64,000 nucleotides of DNA. Origin: Chloroflexota bacterium (lineage in GTDB: Bacteria; Chloroflexota; UBA11872; VXOZ01). The position numbers and the translations under genes were made by a program. Positions within the stretch are counted from its first letter, which is position 1. Every line of letters begins with the position of its first letter. The stretch is taken from the NCBI GenBank assembly GCA_012270555.1, contig JAAXIC010000049.1:65136-129135 (forward strand), written 5' to 3'. The notes under the pieces were generated by a model, which was not told the DNA's origin, did no database searches, and worked only from the letters and a program-made list of their open reading frames with translations. This document shows positions 35,569-43,779 of this stretch, in pieces.

Positions 35569-35898
35569 CACTCGCCACCGGCCAGGCCCGCAAGTCAATT
35601 GGAGAGTTAGGACTAAGCGAGCCGTACCGCAGGGGCTTGTCACCAACGCCGTCGCATCTAAAGTTAAGACGGAACGCTCATTAGGCACGCTCTGCCCCCC
35701 AATGCTGTCGCTTTGGGGTCAAGCGGTACGCTCATTAGGGGCGCTCTGCCCCCTCTCCCGCTGGGAGAGGGCCGGGGTGAGGGGAAATGGCGGACGCCAC
35801 CCACAGCCAACGAAATGCGGGTAGACCGGAGACATGGTCTTTGCGGTGAAGAGTGAAACTGAACAACGTGCAATCACGGGAGAAATGAGGGAAAACGC
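35569..35898. other. Intergenic gap between the two sulfatases, holding duplicated and composite repeats
   Basis: The first 70 bases after the stop match the 70 bases after sulfatase copy 2 (37315 onward), both including AAGTCAATTGGAGA and GAAGCGAGCCGTA or a near form. The rest is the composite repeat at 35622-35784. I see no gene. Confidence 0.6.
35622..35784 (+). repeat. Composite repeat with internal partial duplication
   Basis: The order is GCAGGGGCTTGTCACCAACG, CCGTCGCATCTAAAGTTAAG, CGCTCATTAGGCACGCTCTG, then a repeated CCAATGCTGTCGCTTTGGGG and CGCTCATTAGGGGCGCTCTG, ending in a family-B palindrome (35749-35784, CCCTCTCCCGCTGGGAGAGG then GCCGGGGTGAGGGG). The middle block occurs twice, so the element has partly duplicated within itself. 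Confidence 0.7.
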
Positions 35899-37314
35899 AT
35901 GGCAACCACAAAACGTCCCAACATTCTCCATATCATGGTCGACCAAATGCGGTTTGACATGGTGGGCGTGAATGGCAGTCCCATCTGCCGCACTCCTACC
36001 TTGGATCGTCTTGCGAATGAAGGAATCAACTATGCCGAGGCCTACACGCCGGCCGGCATCTGCTCGCCGGCGCGGGCATCCATGGTAACCGGGCGCTACC
36101 CCCACAATAACGGCATCTACAACAACTGCAGTCAGGGAGAAACCATCCGAGAGGAGTTGCCTGCCGAGGAAATCACCTACAGTGAACTCCTGAATGAAGC
36201 CAGTTACCGGCTGGGCCACGTGGGTAAATGGCACATCGGCCGCGAAAACGGGCCTAAGAAGCGTGGCTTTCACGACGTGGGCGCGGAGAGCATTGCCGAC
36301 TATCGGCGGCAACTTGGCCTGCCCGTGCAACCACCGACCCCACCGGACGCGCTCTATGCCTACTACCCTAACGATGAGTTCCTCATATCCGGCACCGAAC
36401 AGCTACCCGAAGAGGGAAACCAGATGTACTACTTCGCAGAAGAGGGCATGCGCCTCCTCCGCGAGTATGCAGACAAACAGCCGTTCTATCTGCGCGTAGA
36501 CTTCAACGGCCCTCACCATCCGTACGTCGTGCCGGAGCCCTGGGCCTCTATGTATGACCCGCAGCAGATTCCGCCGTGGCCCAATTTCCACGATACTTTC
36601 GAGAACAAGCCGCAGGTGCACATTCGGCACAAGTTCCACCGGGGCGTGCAGGATTTCACCTGGGAGGACTGGCAACCGGCCGTCGCCAAGTATTTCGGGT
36701 ACGTGAGTTTCCTCGATGCACTGTTTGCCAAGCTGCTGCAAACGCTCGACGACCTGGGCATCCGGGATGACACGCTCGTCATTTACAATACGGACCACGG
36801 CGATTTCACTGGTAGCCACGGCCAATTCAACAAGGGCCCTCTGCTCTATCAGGAGGTCTACCACATTCCTCTCATCATGCGCTGGCCGGATCAGATACCC
36901 GCGGGTGTCACCACCTCACATTTCACCAGCCTCATCGACATCATGCCCACGATACTGCAGGCCGCCGACCTCCCCATTCCAGACAATCTCGACGGTGAAG
37001 CGTTGCAGCCGTTGTGGAGCGACCCCCAGGACCCGGAGTGGCGGGAGGTCTTGGGCTGCGAGTTCCATGGCGATGAAGTAGGGCTCTTCTCATCGCGCTT
37101 AATCCGCTATAAGCACTACAAATTCGTGTACAATCCGCACGCCATCGATGAGCTCTACGACTTGGAAAGTGATCCCTACGAGTTGGTAAACCGCTGCGAT
37201 GATCCAGCCTATAAAGACATTCGTCACGACCTGCTGCGACGCTTTATGGTCTGGATGAACGAGACTCAAGATCCCTGGCGCCGCTGGGCAGGAAAGTGGC
37301 TGCCGCTCACGTAG
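35899..37314 (+). CDS. Cys-type sulfatase, copy 2
   Basis: 471 residues, exactly the length of copy 1 and colinear with it throughout (by eye about 80 per cent identical). The catalytic site is again CSPAR in TPAGICSPARASMVTGRY. Differences cluster in residues 76-90 and the last third. It has its own GAGGGAAAAC ribosome site. Like copy 1 it shows no signal peptide. With the two oxidoreductases this makes an A-A-B-B gene order. Confidence 0.93.
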   Translation: MATTKRPNILHIMVDQMRFDMVGVNGSPICRTPTLDRLANEGINYAEAYTPAGICSPARASMVTGRYPHNNGIYNNCSQGETIREELPAEEITYSELLNEASYRLGHVGKWHIGRENGPKKRGFHDVGAESIADYRRQLGLPVQPPTPPDALYAYYPNDEFLISGTEQLPEEGNQMYYFAEEGMRLLREYADKQPFYLRVDFNGPHHPYVVPEPWASMYDPQQIPPWPNFHDTFENKPQVHIRHKFHRGVQDFTWEDWQPAVAKYFGYVSFLDALFAKLLQTLDDLGIRDDTLVIYNTDHGDFTGSHGQFNKGPLLYQEVYHIPLIMRWPDQIPAGVTTSHFTSLIDIMPTILQAADLPIPDNLDGEALQPLWSDPQDPEWREVLGCEFHGDEVGLFSSRLIRYKHYKFVYNPHAIDELYDLESDPYELVNRCDDPAYKDIRHDLLRRFMVWMNETQDPWRRWAGKWLPLT

Positions 37315-37684
37315 CGCAAGCCGCCAGCCAGGCACGAAAGTCAATTGGAGAAAGAGAAACGAAGCGAGCCGTAGCGCGGGGTTTGTCATCCGTAACCTTC
37401 CGTTGCGCAGTGACCTGCCCCAAAGACGCGGGTTCGCACGGGACGTGCGCGCAACCTGCGCTACCCGCAAGACTCCGTCGCACGGAGGGCTGACCATCTG
37501 GGAACGCGGGCGTCTCGCCCGCATCAGCAAGACCCGTCGCGCAGGGGGCCTGACCCTCTTCTGCCAATCGCGGGAAGGTCCTAGTGACGTGGGATACATA
37601 GTAAACTGAGAACACTGGCGGCCGGTGCGATAGACACCGTCATCCAATCTCCTCAAGTCCACCGACGCCAACCGGCCACGAACA
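37315..37684. other. Intergenic gap with degenerate family-A sequence
   Basis: I see no gene. The start repeats the sequence after sulfatase copy 1. A degenerate, extended form of the family-A palindrome spans about 37370-37466 (GTAGCGCGGGGTTTGTCATC ... GCGCAACCTGCGCTACC). Confidence 0.5.
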
Positions 37685-39076
37685 ATGACAGAATCGCGGA
37701 AAACAAGCACACCTGCCGACATGGCGCTCAGCGCGCCGCGAGCGCGAGCAATGCTCGAGAATCTGGATAGGCTTGCGCTCTACGATGGTATTCTTACCAA
37801 CCCCGTCGGGCAGAGCTACTGCGCCATGCTGCGGTGTGTGGCGGCGGGAGAGCCGCCACACCAGTTTGTCGCAGCCGCTGCCAAACTGAGCGGTTTGCTC
37901 GCGCAGCACAGCGAACGCCCCGCGTGGCGGGCGGATAGCGATGCCTGGCAGCACTTTCTGGTTCAACAGATAGTTGAGGCTGAGAACGCATTCACGCAAA
38001 GTGCCGCACTCGCCGGGCCTAACGGCTTAAGTGCTGCCCTGCGATCACTAGCGGAAGAAGACCTCTCAATCCTCCAACGACTGTTCGACCTCAACGCCGC
38101 GGCTTGGCGGACGTTAGTGCGTCATCTCGAACTGGATGAGACACTGCCCTATCTGGCCTGGGATAACTTTTCTTCTCCAAGTCCATCCGACAACGATAGG
38201 CACGAGCAAGACTTACGCGAGAGACTATCATCACTGCAAGACTGGCGGGAAGCCGTTCCCTTGCTTGCCGCCCACTACCGCCAGCACGGTACCGGAGACT
38301 TCGCCCGTTACAGCGCATTTCGCTGGGTGCATGCCGCTCTTGGCGGGCGCTTGCAAGGCATTGCCCGTCCCGATCCCATACGACTGGAAGAGCTCATTGG
38401 CGACGAGCGGCAGCGGAGCCTCTTGATGCAGAATACCGAGCATCTCCTCGCCGGCTACCGGGCAAATAATGTGCTCCTCTGCGGGGATCGCGGCACCGGC
38501 AAGTCGTCCTCCATCAAAGCGTTGTTGCACCGCTACCGCGATCAAGGGCTCCGCCTCATTGAAGTGGCTAAGGACGACCTGGGCGACTTCCACCACATCG
38601 TGGAGACACTGCAGGAGAGACCGCAATCCTTCGTAGTCTTCGTCGATGATCTTTCCTTCGAGCCTCACGAGACCGATTACAAAGCGCTAAAGGCTGTGTT
38701 GGAGGGCAGTGTGGCGGCGCAACCGCGTAACGTCGTCATCTACGCCACGTCGAACCGCAGCCATCTCATTCGCGAGAACTTCTCCGACCGGGCGGGAATC
38801 CTGGAGGGCGAGGTGCACCCCAAAGAGACATTGCAGGAGACCTTTTCCCTCAGCGACCGCTTTGGCATCCGCATCGCGTTTGTTTCCCCGACACAGGCGC
38901 AGTATCTCGAGATTGTAAGGGCACTTGCCGAGCAACGATGCCTTGCCATCGATCATGCCGACCTGCGCGCCCGCGCCATCACCTGGGCCCAACAGCAGAA
39001 CGGCTTTTCCGGCCGCACGGCGCGTCAATTCGTTGACTTCTTAGAAGGCGACCTGGGCAAGAGTAGAGCGCCGTAG
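37685..39076 (+). CDS. DUF815 family AAA-type ATPase
   Basis: 463 residues. After 240 residues of helical sequence without known motifs comes a P-loop ATPase domain: Walker A GDRGTGKSS (267-275), Walker B FVVFVDDLSFE (about 317-327), and the sensor-like VIYATSNRSHLI typical of DUF815. There is no membrane segment. The function of the family is unknown. It stands between the sulfatases and a sugar-binding lipoprotein with gaps of more than 300 bases on both sides, so it need not belong to the sugar system. Confidence 0.85.
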   Translation: MTESRKTSTPADMALSAPRARAMLENLDRLALYDGILTNPVGQSYCAMLRCVAAGEPPHQFVAAAAKLSGLLAQHSERPAWRADSDAWQHFLVQQIVEAENAFTQSAALAGPNGLSAALRSLAEEDLSILQRLFDLNAAAWRTLVRHLELDETLPYLAWDNFSSPSPSDNDRHEQDLRERLSSLQDWREAVPLLAAHYRQHGTGDFARYSAFRWVHAALGGRLQGIARPDPIRLEELIGDERQRSLLMQNTEHLLAGYRANNVLLCGDRGTGKSSSIKALLHRYRDQGLRLIEVAKDDLGDFHHIVETLQERPQSFVVFVDDLSFEPHETDYKALKAVLEGSVAAQPRNVVIYATSNRSHLIRENFSDRAGILEGEVHPKETLQETFSLSDRFGIRIAFVSPTQAQYLEIVRALAEQRCLAIDHADLRARAITWAQQQNGFSGRTARQFVDFLEGDLGKSRAP

Positions 39077-39136
39077 GCAACCCTTTGTATAAGACTAGAA
39101 GCTATTTCATGAATCGGCTCGATGTGCCGATGCGTG

Positions 39137-39198
39137 CTTCGACAAGCTCAGCACGAACGGATTTACGTCTTTTCCGTTCGCCCTGAGCCTGTCGAAGG
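39137..39198. repeat. Family-C palindromic repeat
   Basis: The arms CTTCGACAAGCTCAGCACGA-ACGG and CCGTTCGCCCTGAGCCTGTC-GAAG pair with three mismatches around a 13-base loop. Similar elements are at 48265-48319 and 50886-50959. The sequence resembles a widespread intergenic repeat seen in many bacteria. Confidence 0.75.
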
Positions 39199-39403
39199 GC
39201 AAGTCTGCGTTGTAGGAAGCAGTAGCGTCAGTCACGCTCTCCACTCCGACCGATGATTTCACTCCCAAATGGACGACTTGCCTCTATACTCTTGACAGCC
39301 ACAAGTGCGGAATCTACACTGACAACGACAGCGAGAGAGGGTACGAAAGCCTAATCATCGCTGGAGGATATTCAACGTCTGAGTGCACACAGGAGGCAGT
39401 GTG

Positions 39404-40795
39404 ATGTCTACCTACCACGTCACGAGGCGACGCCTGATGGGCGCCGGCGCCACCCTTGGCGTTGCCGGTCTGCTTGCCGCTTGCGGGCAAGCGCAGATGA
39501 CCGGTGAAGCCGCGCCAGCGGAAGAGACCACCACAGAAGAGGCGAAACCGGAAACGATGGAAGTGGTGAACATCGTATATGCATCGCCGGAAAGCCCGGC
39601 GCGGCAGGAGAAGGAAATCGCCATCTTCAATGACTTCAACGACCAACACGACAACATTCAGGTCGAGGTCGCCGGTCAGGCCGGCGGCTGGCGCGGAGTA
39701 TATGAGAAGTTCATGACAGCCCACGCCGGCGGCGTAACTATCGACTTTGTGCACAACGGCTGGCTCACGTGGGACCGCATGTTCCAGGCGGAGGCCATTC
39801 TTGATTTGACCGAGTTCTTCAAAGCCGACAGGCTCGTACCGGCAGAGTTGTACATCGAATCGTCGCTGTTCGAGTGGGTGCTCGACGGTGTGTTGGGCGG
39901 CATGCCCATCAGCACGTCTTCCGATGCCATGGCCTACAACAAGGACATGTTCGCCGAGGCGGGCCTGCAAGAGCCGCCGGTGGACGTGAACGCCAAGTGG
40001 TGGAACATGGATACGTTCCTCGAGTACGCGCAGAAGTTGACCGGCGACGGGCAGTTCGGCTTTGGCGGCAGCTTGGGCGGCGGCAACGCGGCCGGCGAGA
40101 CTACCGGCACCTACTTCGGTCAGGGCCCGTGGGACGACGACAAGAAGGTCGCCTTCATTAACTCGCCCGGCATCATGCAGGGGCTTGAATTCTGGCGGGA
40201 CGTAACCGAGGTCAAGTACCACGTGCAGCCCAACGCGGACGAAGCCAACGAGCTCAAGGGCGGCCAGCGCATGAATACCTTCGTCACCGGCAAGATCGGC
40301 ATGCAGGTATCCTTCATCAACCAGGACACGAACTTCAACTGGGCGGCCGGCACGTTACCCTACGACGGTGACGGTCCCAGCCGCTCGGCCCGCATCTCAA
40401 ACCACGGCCTGCAGATTGGCAATGCAGGGACGGAAGAGGCCGTGTGGACGGTGTTCACGTGGTTCATGACACCGGAGAACGCCGGACGCTTCCCGCGCAC
40501 GGCCGGACATGTGGTCTCTCCGTTCCTGGATCCGGCGTATTCTGAGGTTTCCCAGGAAGTGTTCCGCAACCAGCTTGGCATTGACCCCAAAGCGTACTTC
40601 CTCCAAGCGCAACAGACCCGACCCCACGGTTGGGGCATGCTGAAGTACAGCGCCTGGGAGAATATCCGCAATGAGGCGCGCCCGCGCTACCGCGAGCAAT
40701 ACCAACTGGGTCAAATCGACACACGCGAGTACGCGGATTGGTTCCAAAAGCTGATCACCGACGAGATGGCTGCGTATTTCTCGGGTGAAGGCTAG
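39404..40795 (+). CDS. Extracellular solute-binding lipoprotein, family 1 (sugar)
   Basis: 463 residues. The N-terminus has paired arginines (TRRRLMG), a hydrophobic stretch and the lipobox LAAC, so the protein is probably Tat-exported and lipid-anchored. A Glu-rich linker follows, then the family-1 binding domain (IAIFNDFNDQHDNIQVEV near 75). The ATG at 39404 follows AGGAGG by 7 bases. No permease gene is next to it, and a strong terminator follows, so it is an orphan binding protein. It could deliver its sugar to one of the two permease pairs at 7-15 kb or to a channel outside the window. Confidence 0.9.
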   Translation: MSTYHVTRRRLMGAGATLGVAGLLAACGQAQMTGEAAPAEETTTEEAKPETMEVVNIVYASPESPARQEKEIAIFNDFNDQHDNIQVEVAGQAGGWRGVYEKFMTAHAGGVTIDFVHNGWLTWDRMFQAEAILDLTEFFKADRLVPAELYIESSLFEWVLDGVLGGMPISTSSDAMAYNKDMFAEAGLQEPPVDVNAKWWNMDTFLEYAQKLTGDGQFGFGGSLGGGNAAGETTGTYFGQGPWDDDKKVAFINSPGIMQGLEFWRDVTEVKYHVQPNADEANELKGGQRMNTFVTGKIGMQVSFINQDTNFNWAAGTLPYDGDGPSRSARISNHGLQIGNAGTEEAVWTVFTWFMTPENAGRFPRTAGHVVSPFLDPAYSEVSQEVFRNQLGIDPKAYFLQAQQTRPHGWGMLKYSAWENIRNEARPRYREQYQLGQIDTREYADWFQKLITDEMAAYFSGEG

Positions 40796-40830
40796 CGGAA
40801 GAGGCAACCAGTAGCTAAGTGGAGACTGGA

Positions 40831-40867
40831 AGGCGGGGTCGGAGTCTACCGACCCCGCCTTCGTTTT
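40831..40867 (+). terminator. Intrinsic terminator after the binding-protein gene
   Basis: A perfect 12-bp stem (AGGCGGGGTCGG with CCGACCCCGCCT) around a six-base loop, followed by TCGTTTTT. It closes the transcript of the lipoprotein gene. Confidence 0.88.
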
Positions 40868-41039
40868 TCCAAAATGCTCCGTTGGCAGGCCGCCAATTGA
40901 CTCTCCTCCAATCCACGCACCTGCGAACTGAACGGCTGAATCCTGTAAAGTAAGTCTAGCCGACTCTGTGAATTCTGAATGGCGATGCCACGTCACTGCA
41001 TGCCATCGCCTGAATGTGAAGAAGAGAGAACTGCATTGC

Positions 41040-42524
41040 ATGCCCCCTGCTAAGCCCAACATACTGCTCATCACTACAGACCAGCAACGGTTCGACACCA
41101 TTGGAGTCGCCAAACCGCCGTTCTTACGTACGCCGCACATTGATCTGCTGGGCTACCAAGGCGTGCAGTTTACGCGTGCTTACGCCGATTGCCCGCTCTG
41201 TGTGCCGGCACGCGTCGGCATCATGACGGGCACACAGGTCTTTACCCACGGTGTAGCCAACAACGATCAGACCTCAAATGTGATGGGAAGGGAAGGGACG
41301 CTGCCTACCTACTTGCGCGCGTGCGGCTATCAGACTGCCGCCATCGGCAAGATGCACTTTGGCCCCCAAAGGGTGCGCCACGGGTTCGAAGAAATGCTCC
41401 TCCCCGATGACTACTATCGCGCAATGCGCCACTCCGGCGGCGCGCGGCAACCGATGCACCACGGGATCGGGCAAAACGAACTCTATCCCACTCTGGCTAC
41501 GGTACCGGAAAGTCTCACCCTGACTTCCTGGATTGCCGAGCAGTGCGTAGAATACATCCTCGTGCGCCGCGACCCGACACTGCCGTTCTTTCTCTGGTGC
41601 TCGTTCGCCAAGCCGCACCCGCCGCTCGATGCGCCGGAGCCGTACTACTCCATGTATCAGAACAGCCCGATTCCCGCGCCGGCCGTCGGCGCGTGGCGCG
41701 AGGGCGAAGACTGCCCCATTTCGTTCGACCGTCAAGCCCAGCGGCGCGCTTTCGACTCCATACCGGAAGAAGCGATTCACGCGGCGCGCGCCGTCTATTA
41801 CGGACTGATTACACAAATAGACAACGTGATCGGTCGCCTTATCAGCGCCCTGGAGGACTGCGGCCTCTTCAACGACACCTTCATCATGTTTGCCTCCGAT
41901 CACGGCGAGATGCTCGGCGACCACCGCAACGGCGCCAAGACGTTCTTCTATGAACCCTCCTCCCACGTGCCGTTCATCCTGCGCATGCCGCAAAGCTGGG
42001 ATAATCGCCGCCACGGCACGATAGTGGATGCTCCGATTACGCATGCGGACATCTTGCCGACGCTCGTATCGGTAGCGGGAGGCGAGCCGCCGAGCGATAC
42101 GGACGGTCAGGACCTGGTCGCGCTGGCACAGGGCGAGCTTGAACATCCCCGCCGCTATTTGGAAGGGATGAGCGGTCCACGCTGGCCGCAGGCAGAACGC
42201 ATCCCGTGCGTCTATCTGGCAATTACGGACGGGCAGTGGAAGTACATTTGGTACCCTGAGGGTCCCACGGAGCACCTCTTCAATCTTGCTGACGATCCGG
42301 CGGAGTTGCACAATCTGGCCCACGAATCCCGCTATGCGGCCAAGAAACAGGAACTGCAAGGCGAGTTGATAGCAAGGCACCGAGAACGAGAATCGGTCTA
42401 CCTGGAAGAGGGCAAACTTCCGGTGCGAGAACCACAGGTCGAGACCACTGCCGACCGCCGCAATACGGCGACCAATCACGCCGGCTTCCGCACGGAATAC
42501 AGCGACGCCGACGTTCGTCACTAA
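41040..42524 (+). CDS. Cys-type sulfatase, divergent type
   Basis: 494 residues. The formylglycine site is CVPAR (C54) in ADCPLCVPARVGIMTG, with metal-site sequences ITTDQQRFD and ASDHGEMLGDHRNGAKTFFYE. It is clearly a different sulfatase subfamily from the pair at 34-37 kb. The ATG at 41040 starts PAKPNILLITTDQQ in register with the family. An open frame back to 40968 has no family sequence. The ribosome site (GAAGAGAGA) is weak and distant. No signal peptide is visible. Confidence 0.92.
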   Translation: MPPAKPNILLITTDQQRFDTIGVAKPPFLRTPHIDLLGYQGVQFTRAYADCPLCVPARVGIMTGTQVFTHGVANNDQTSNVMGREGTLPTYLRACGYQTAAIGKMHFGPQRVRHGFEEMLLPDDYYRAMRHSGGARQPMHHGIGQNELYPTLATVPESLTLTSWIAEQCVEYILVRRDPTLPFFLWCSFAKPHPPLDAPEPYYSMYQNSPIPAPAVGAWREGEDCPISFDRQAQRRAFDSIPEEAIHAARAVYYGLITQIDNVIGRLISALEDCGLFNDTFIMFASDHGEMLGDHRNGAKTFFYEPSSHVPFILRMPQSWDNRRHGTIVDAPITHADILPTLVSVAGGEPPSDTDGQDLVALAQGELEHPRRYLEGMSGPRWPQAERIPCVYLAITDGQWKYIWYPEGPTEHLFNLADDPAELHNLAHESRYAAKKQELQGELIARHRERESVYLEEGKLPVREPQVETTADRRNTATNHAGFRTEYSDADVRH

Positions 42525-42829
42525 GCACGCACACTCGATGGTAAGGGCGTCGGTAGCGCAGGTTTGCAACCTGCGCCCGCTCCCGCGCTATCGGAAAGTA
42601 ACGCCACGGACAATTGCCCGCCATTTACATTGGACTACAGACGAGGCGGCACGCACCGCCCTGTAAGGGTACAATAGCCCCGTGCGCCAAAGTGTAAGGA
42701 AAAGCGAAAGGCAGCACAGCACCGCGTGGGAACAGAGTTGCCGTACGTGAAGACGAGAAGCAAGCGCAGCTCTCCTCCTCCCAGGCTAGAGTATGAGTAA
42801 CGTCTATACCGCAGACAAAGGAGCACGTC
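42525..42829. other. Intergenic gap with a family-A palindrome
   Basis: Apart from the palindrome at 42552-42576 I see nothing recognisable in this 305-base gap. Confidence 0.5.
42552..42576. repeat. Family-A palindrome
   Basis: GGTAGCGCAGGTTTGCAACC then TGCGC, with a perfect GCGCAGGTT/AACCTGCGC stem, 27 bases after the sulfatase stop. Confidence 0.8.
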
Positions 42830-43666
42830 ATGCCGAGCAACTTACTCGAAGTCTTTACAAACTGTTACGGCCGTTACGGGGTGCGCGCGGCGATTGATCT
42901 TGCGCCGCAGGCGGGCATCACGCACCTCGAACTCGCCATGAAACAGCACGGCGGTGTGCTGGAAATCCCCGAAGACGTCGTCGCCAGTGAAAAACTCGGC
43001 GACGAGGGGATACAGAATCTCAAGCGGGAGCTCGACGCTAATGGCCTGACCGTGATCAGCGCCAATGGCTCCGACAATCTCATGGATCCTGATGGGTTTG
43101 CGCGTATAGCGGAGCGCATGCGCCTGGCGGCACTCATTGGCGCCAAGTTCTTCGTCGGCTTGGGCGGGGAACCGGCAGAAGAAGACCGGAAAGACTTCTT
43201 TGACAAGATGGGGGCCATCGGCGACGTGGCGGCGAGTCACGGGCTTACCATTGCCCTCGAAACACACCCCGGCATCACGCAAAACGCAGACGCAATCCTC
43301 GATACCATGCAAGCCCTGCAGCATGATGCCATCCGCATCAACTTCGATACCGGCAACATCCTGTTCTACAACGAAGGCGCCGACGTATACGCACATCTAG
43401 AGGCCGTAATGGACTACGTGGTGCACATGCACCTCAAGGACAGCCGCGGCGGCTACCGGGACTGGTACTTCACGGCCATGGGCGACGGCGGCGCCGTTGA
43501 CTTTGCGCGCATCGGCGAGATTACCAACAATGCGGGGTTCTTTGGCCCCTATAGCCTCGAGATCGAGGGCATTCGTGGGGAGCCGGAGCCAACGTTGGAG
43601 CAGCGGCACGAGCGGGTCGTCCGCAGCGTGGAACACTTGCGGTCCGTTGGATTCCTCTCCAACTGA
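42830..43666 (+). CDS. Sugar phosphate isomerase/epimerase (xylose-isomerase-like TIM barrel)
   Basis: 278 residues of the AP-endonuclease-2/xylose-isomerase-like fold. Visible marks: LELAMKQHGG, ALETHPGITQNADAIL, INFDTGNILFYNEG and VHMHLKDSRGG carry the metal-binding Glu, Asp and His, and FGPYSLEIEGI the last Glu. It probably isomerises or epimerises a keto-sugar. AAAGGAG precedes the ATG. It fits the neighbouring sulfatase and oxidoreductase genes as part of glycan sugar conversion. Confidence 0.87.
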   Translation: MPSNLLEVFTNCYGRYGVRAAIDLAPQAGITHLELAMKQHGGVLEIPEDVVASEKLGDEGIQNLKRELDANGLTVISANGSDNLMDPDGFARIAERMRLAALIGAKFFVGLGGEPAEEDRKDFFDKMGAIGDVAASHGLTIALETHPGITQNADAILDTMQALQHDAIRINFDTGNILFYNEGADVYAHLEAVMDYVVHMHLKDSRGGYRDWYFTAMGDGGAVDFARIGEITNNAGFFGPYSLEIEGIRGEPEPTLEQRHERVVRSVEHLRSVGFLSN

Positions 43667-43779
43667 ACACCTGCCCACAACTGTAAGCCGTTTGTGGGTA
43701 AAGAGGACTCTCTAGCGAGAGTTCCGCGCAAATGACTACGGTCCTTGGTGCAGTATGCGGTCAACAACCTGCGGATGCC

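Noticed and set aside
31316-35784. Possible CRISPR array, because several short repeats lie close together
   Set aside because: The repeats are palindromes of different families with irregular spacing and no spacers of constant size, and no cas genes lie nearby.
41274-42569. A 431-codon minus-strand open frame opposite the third sulfatase
   Set aside because: Same reason: high-GC antisense shadow without recognisable domains or ribosome site.
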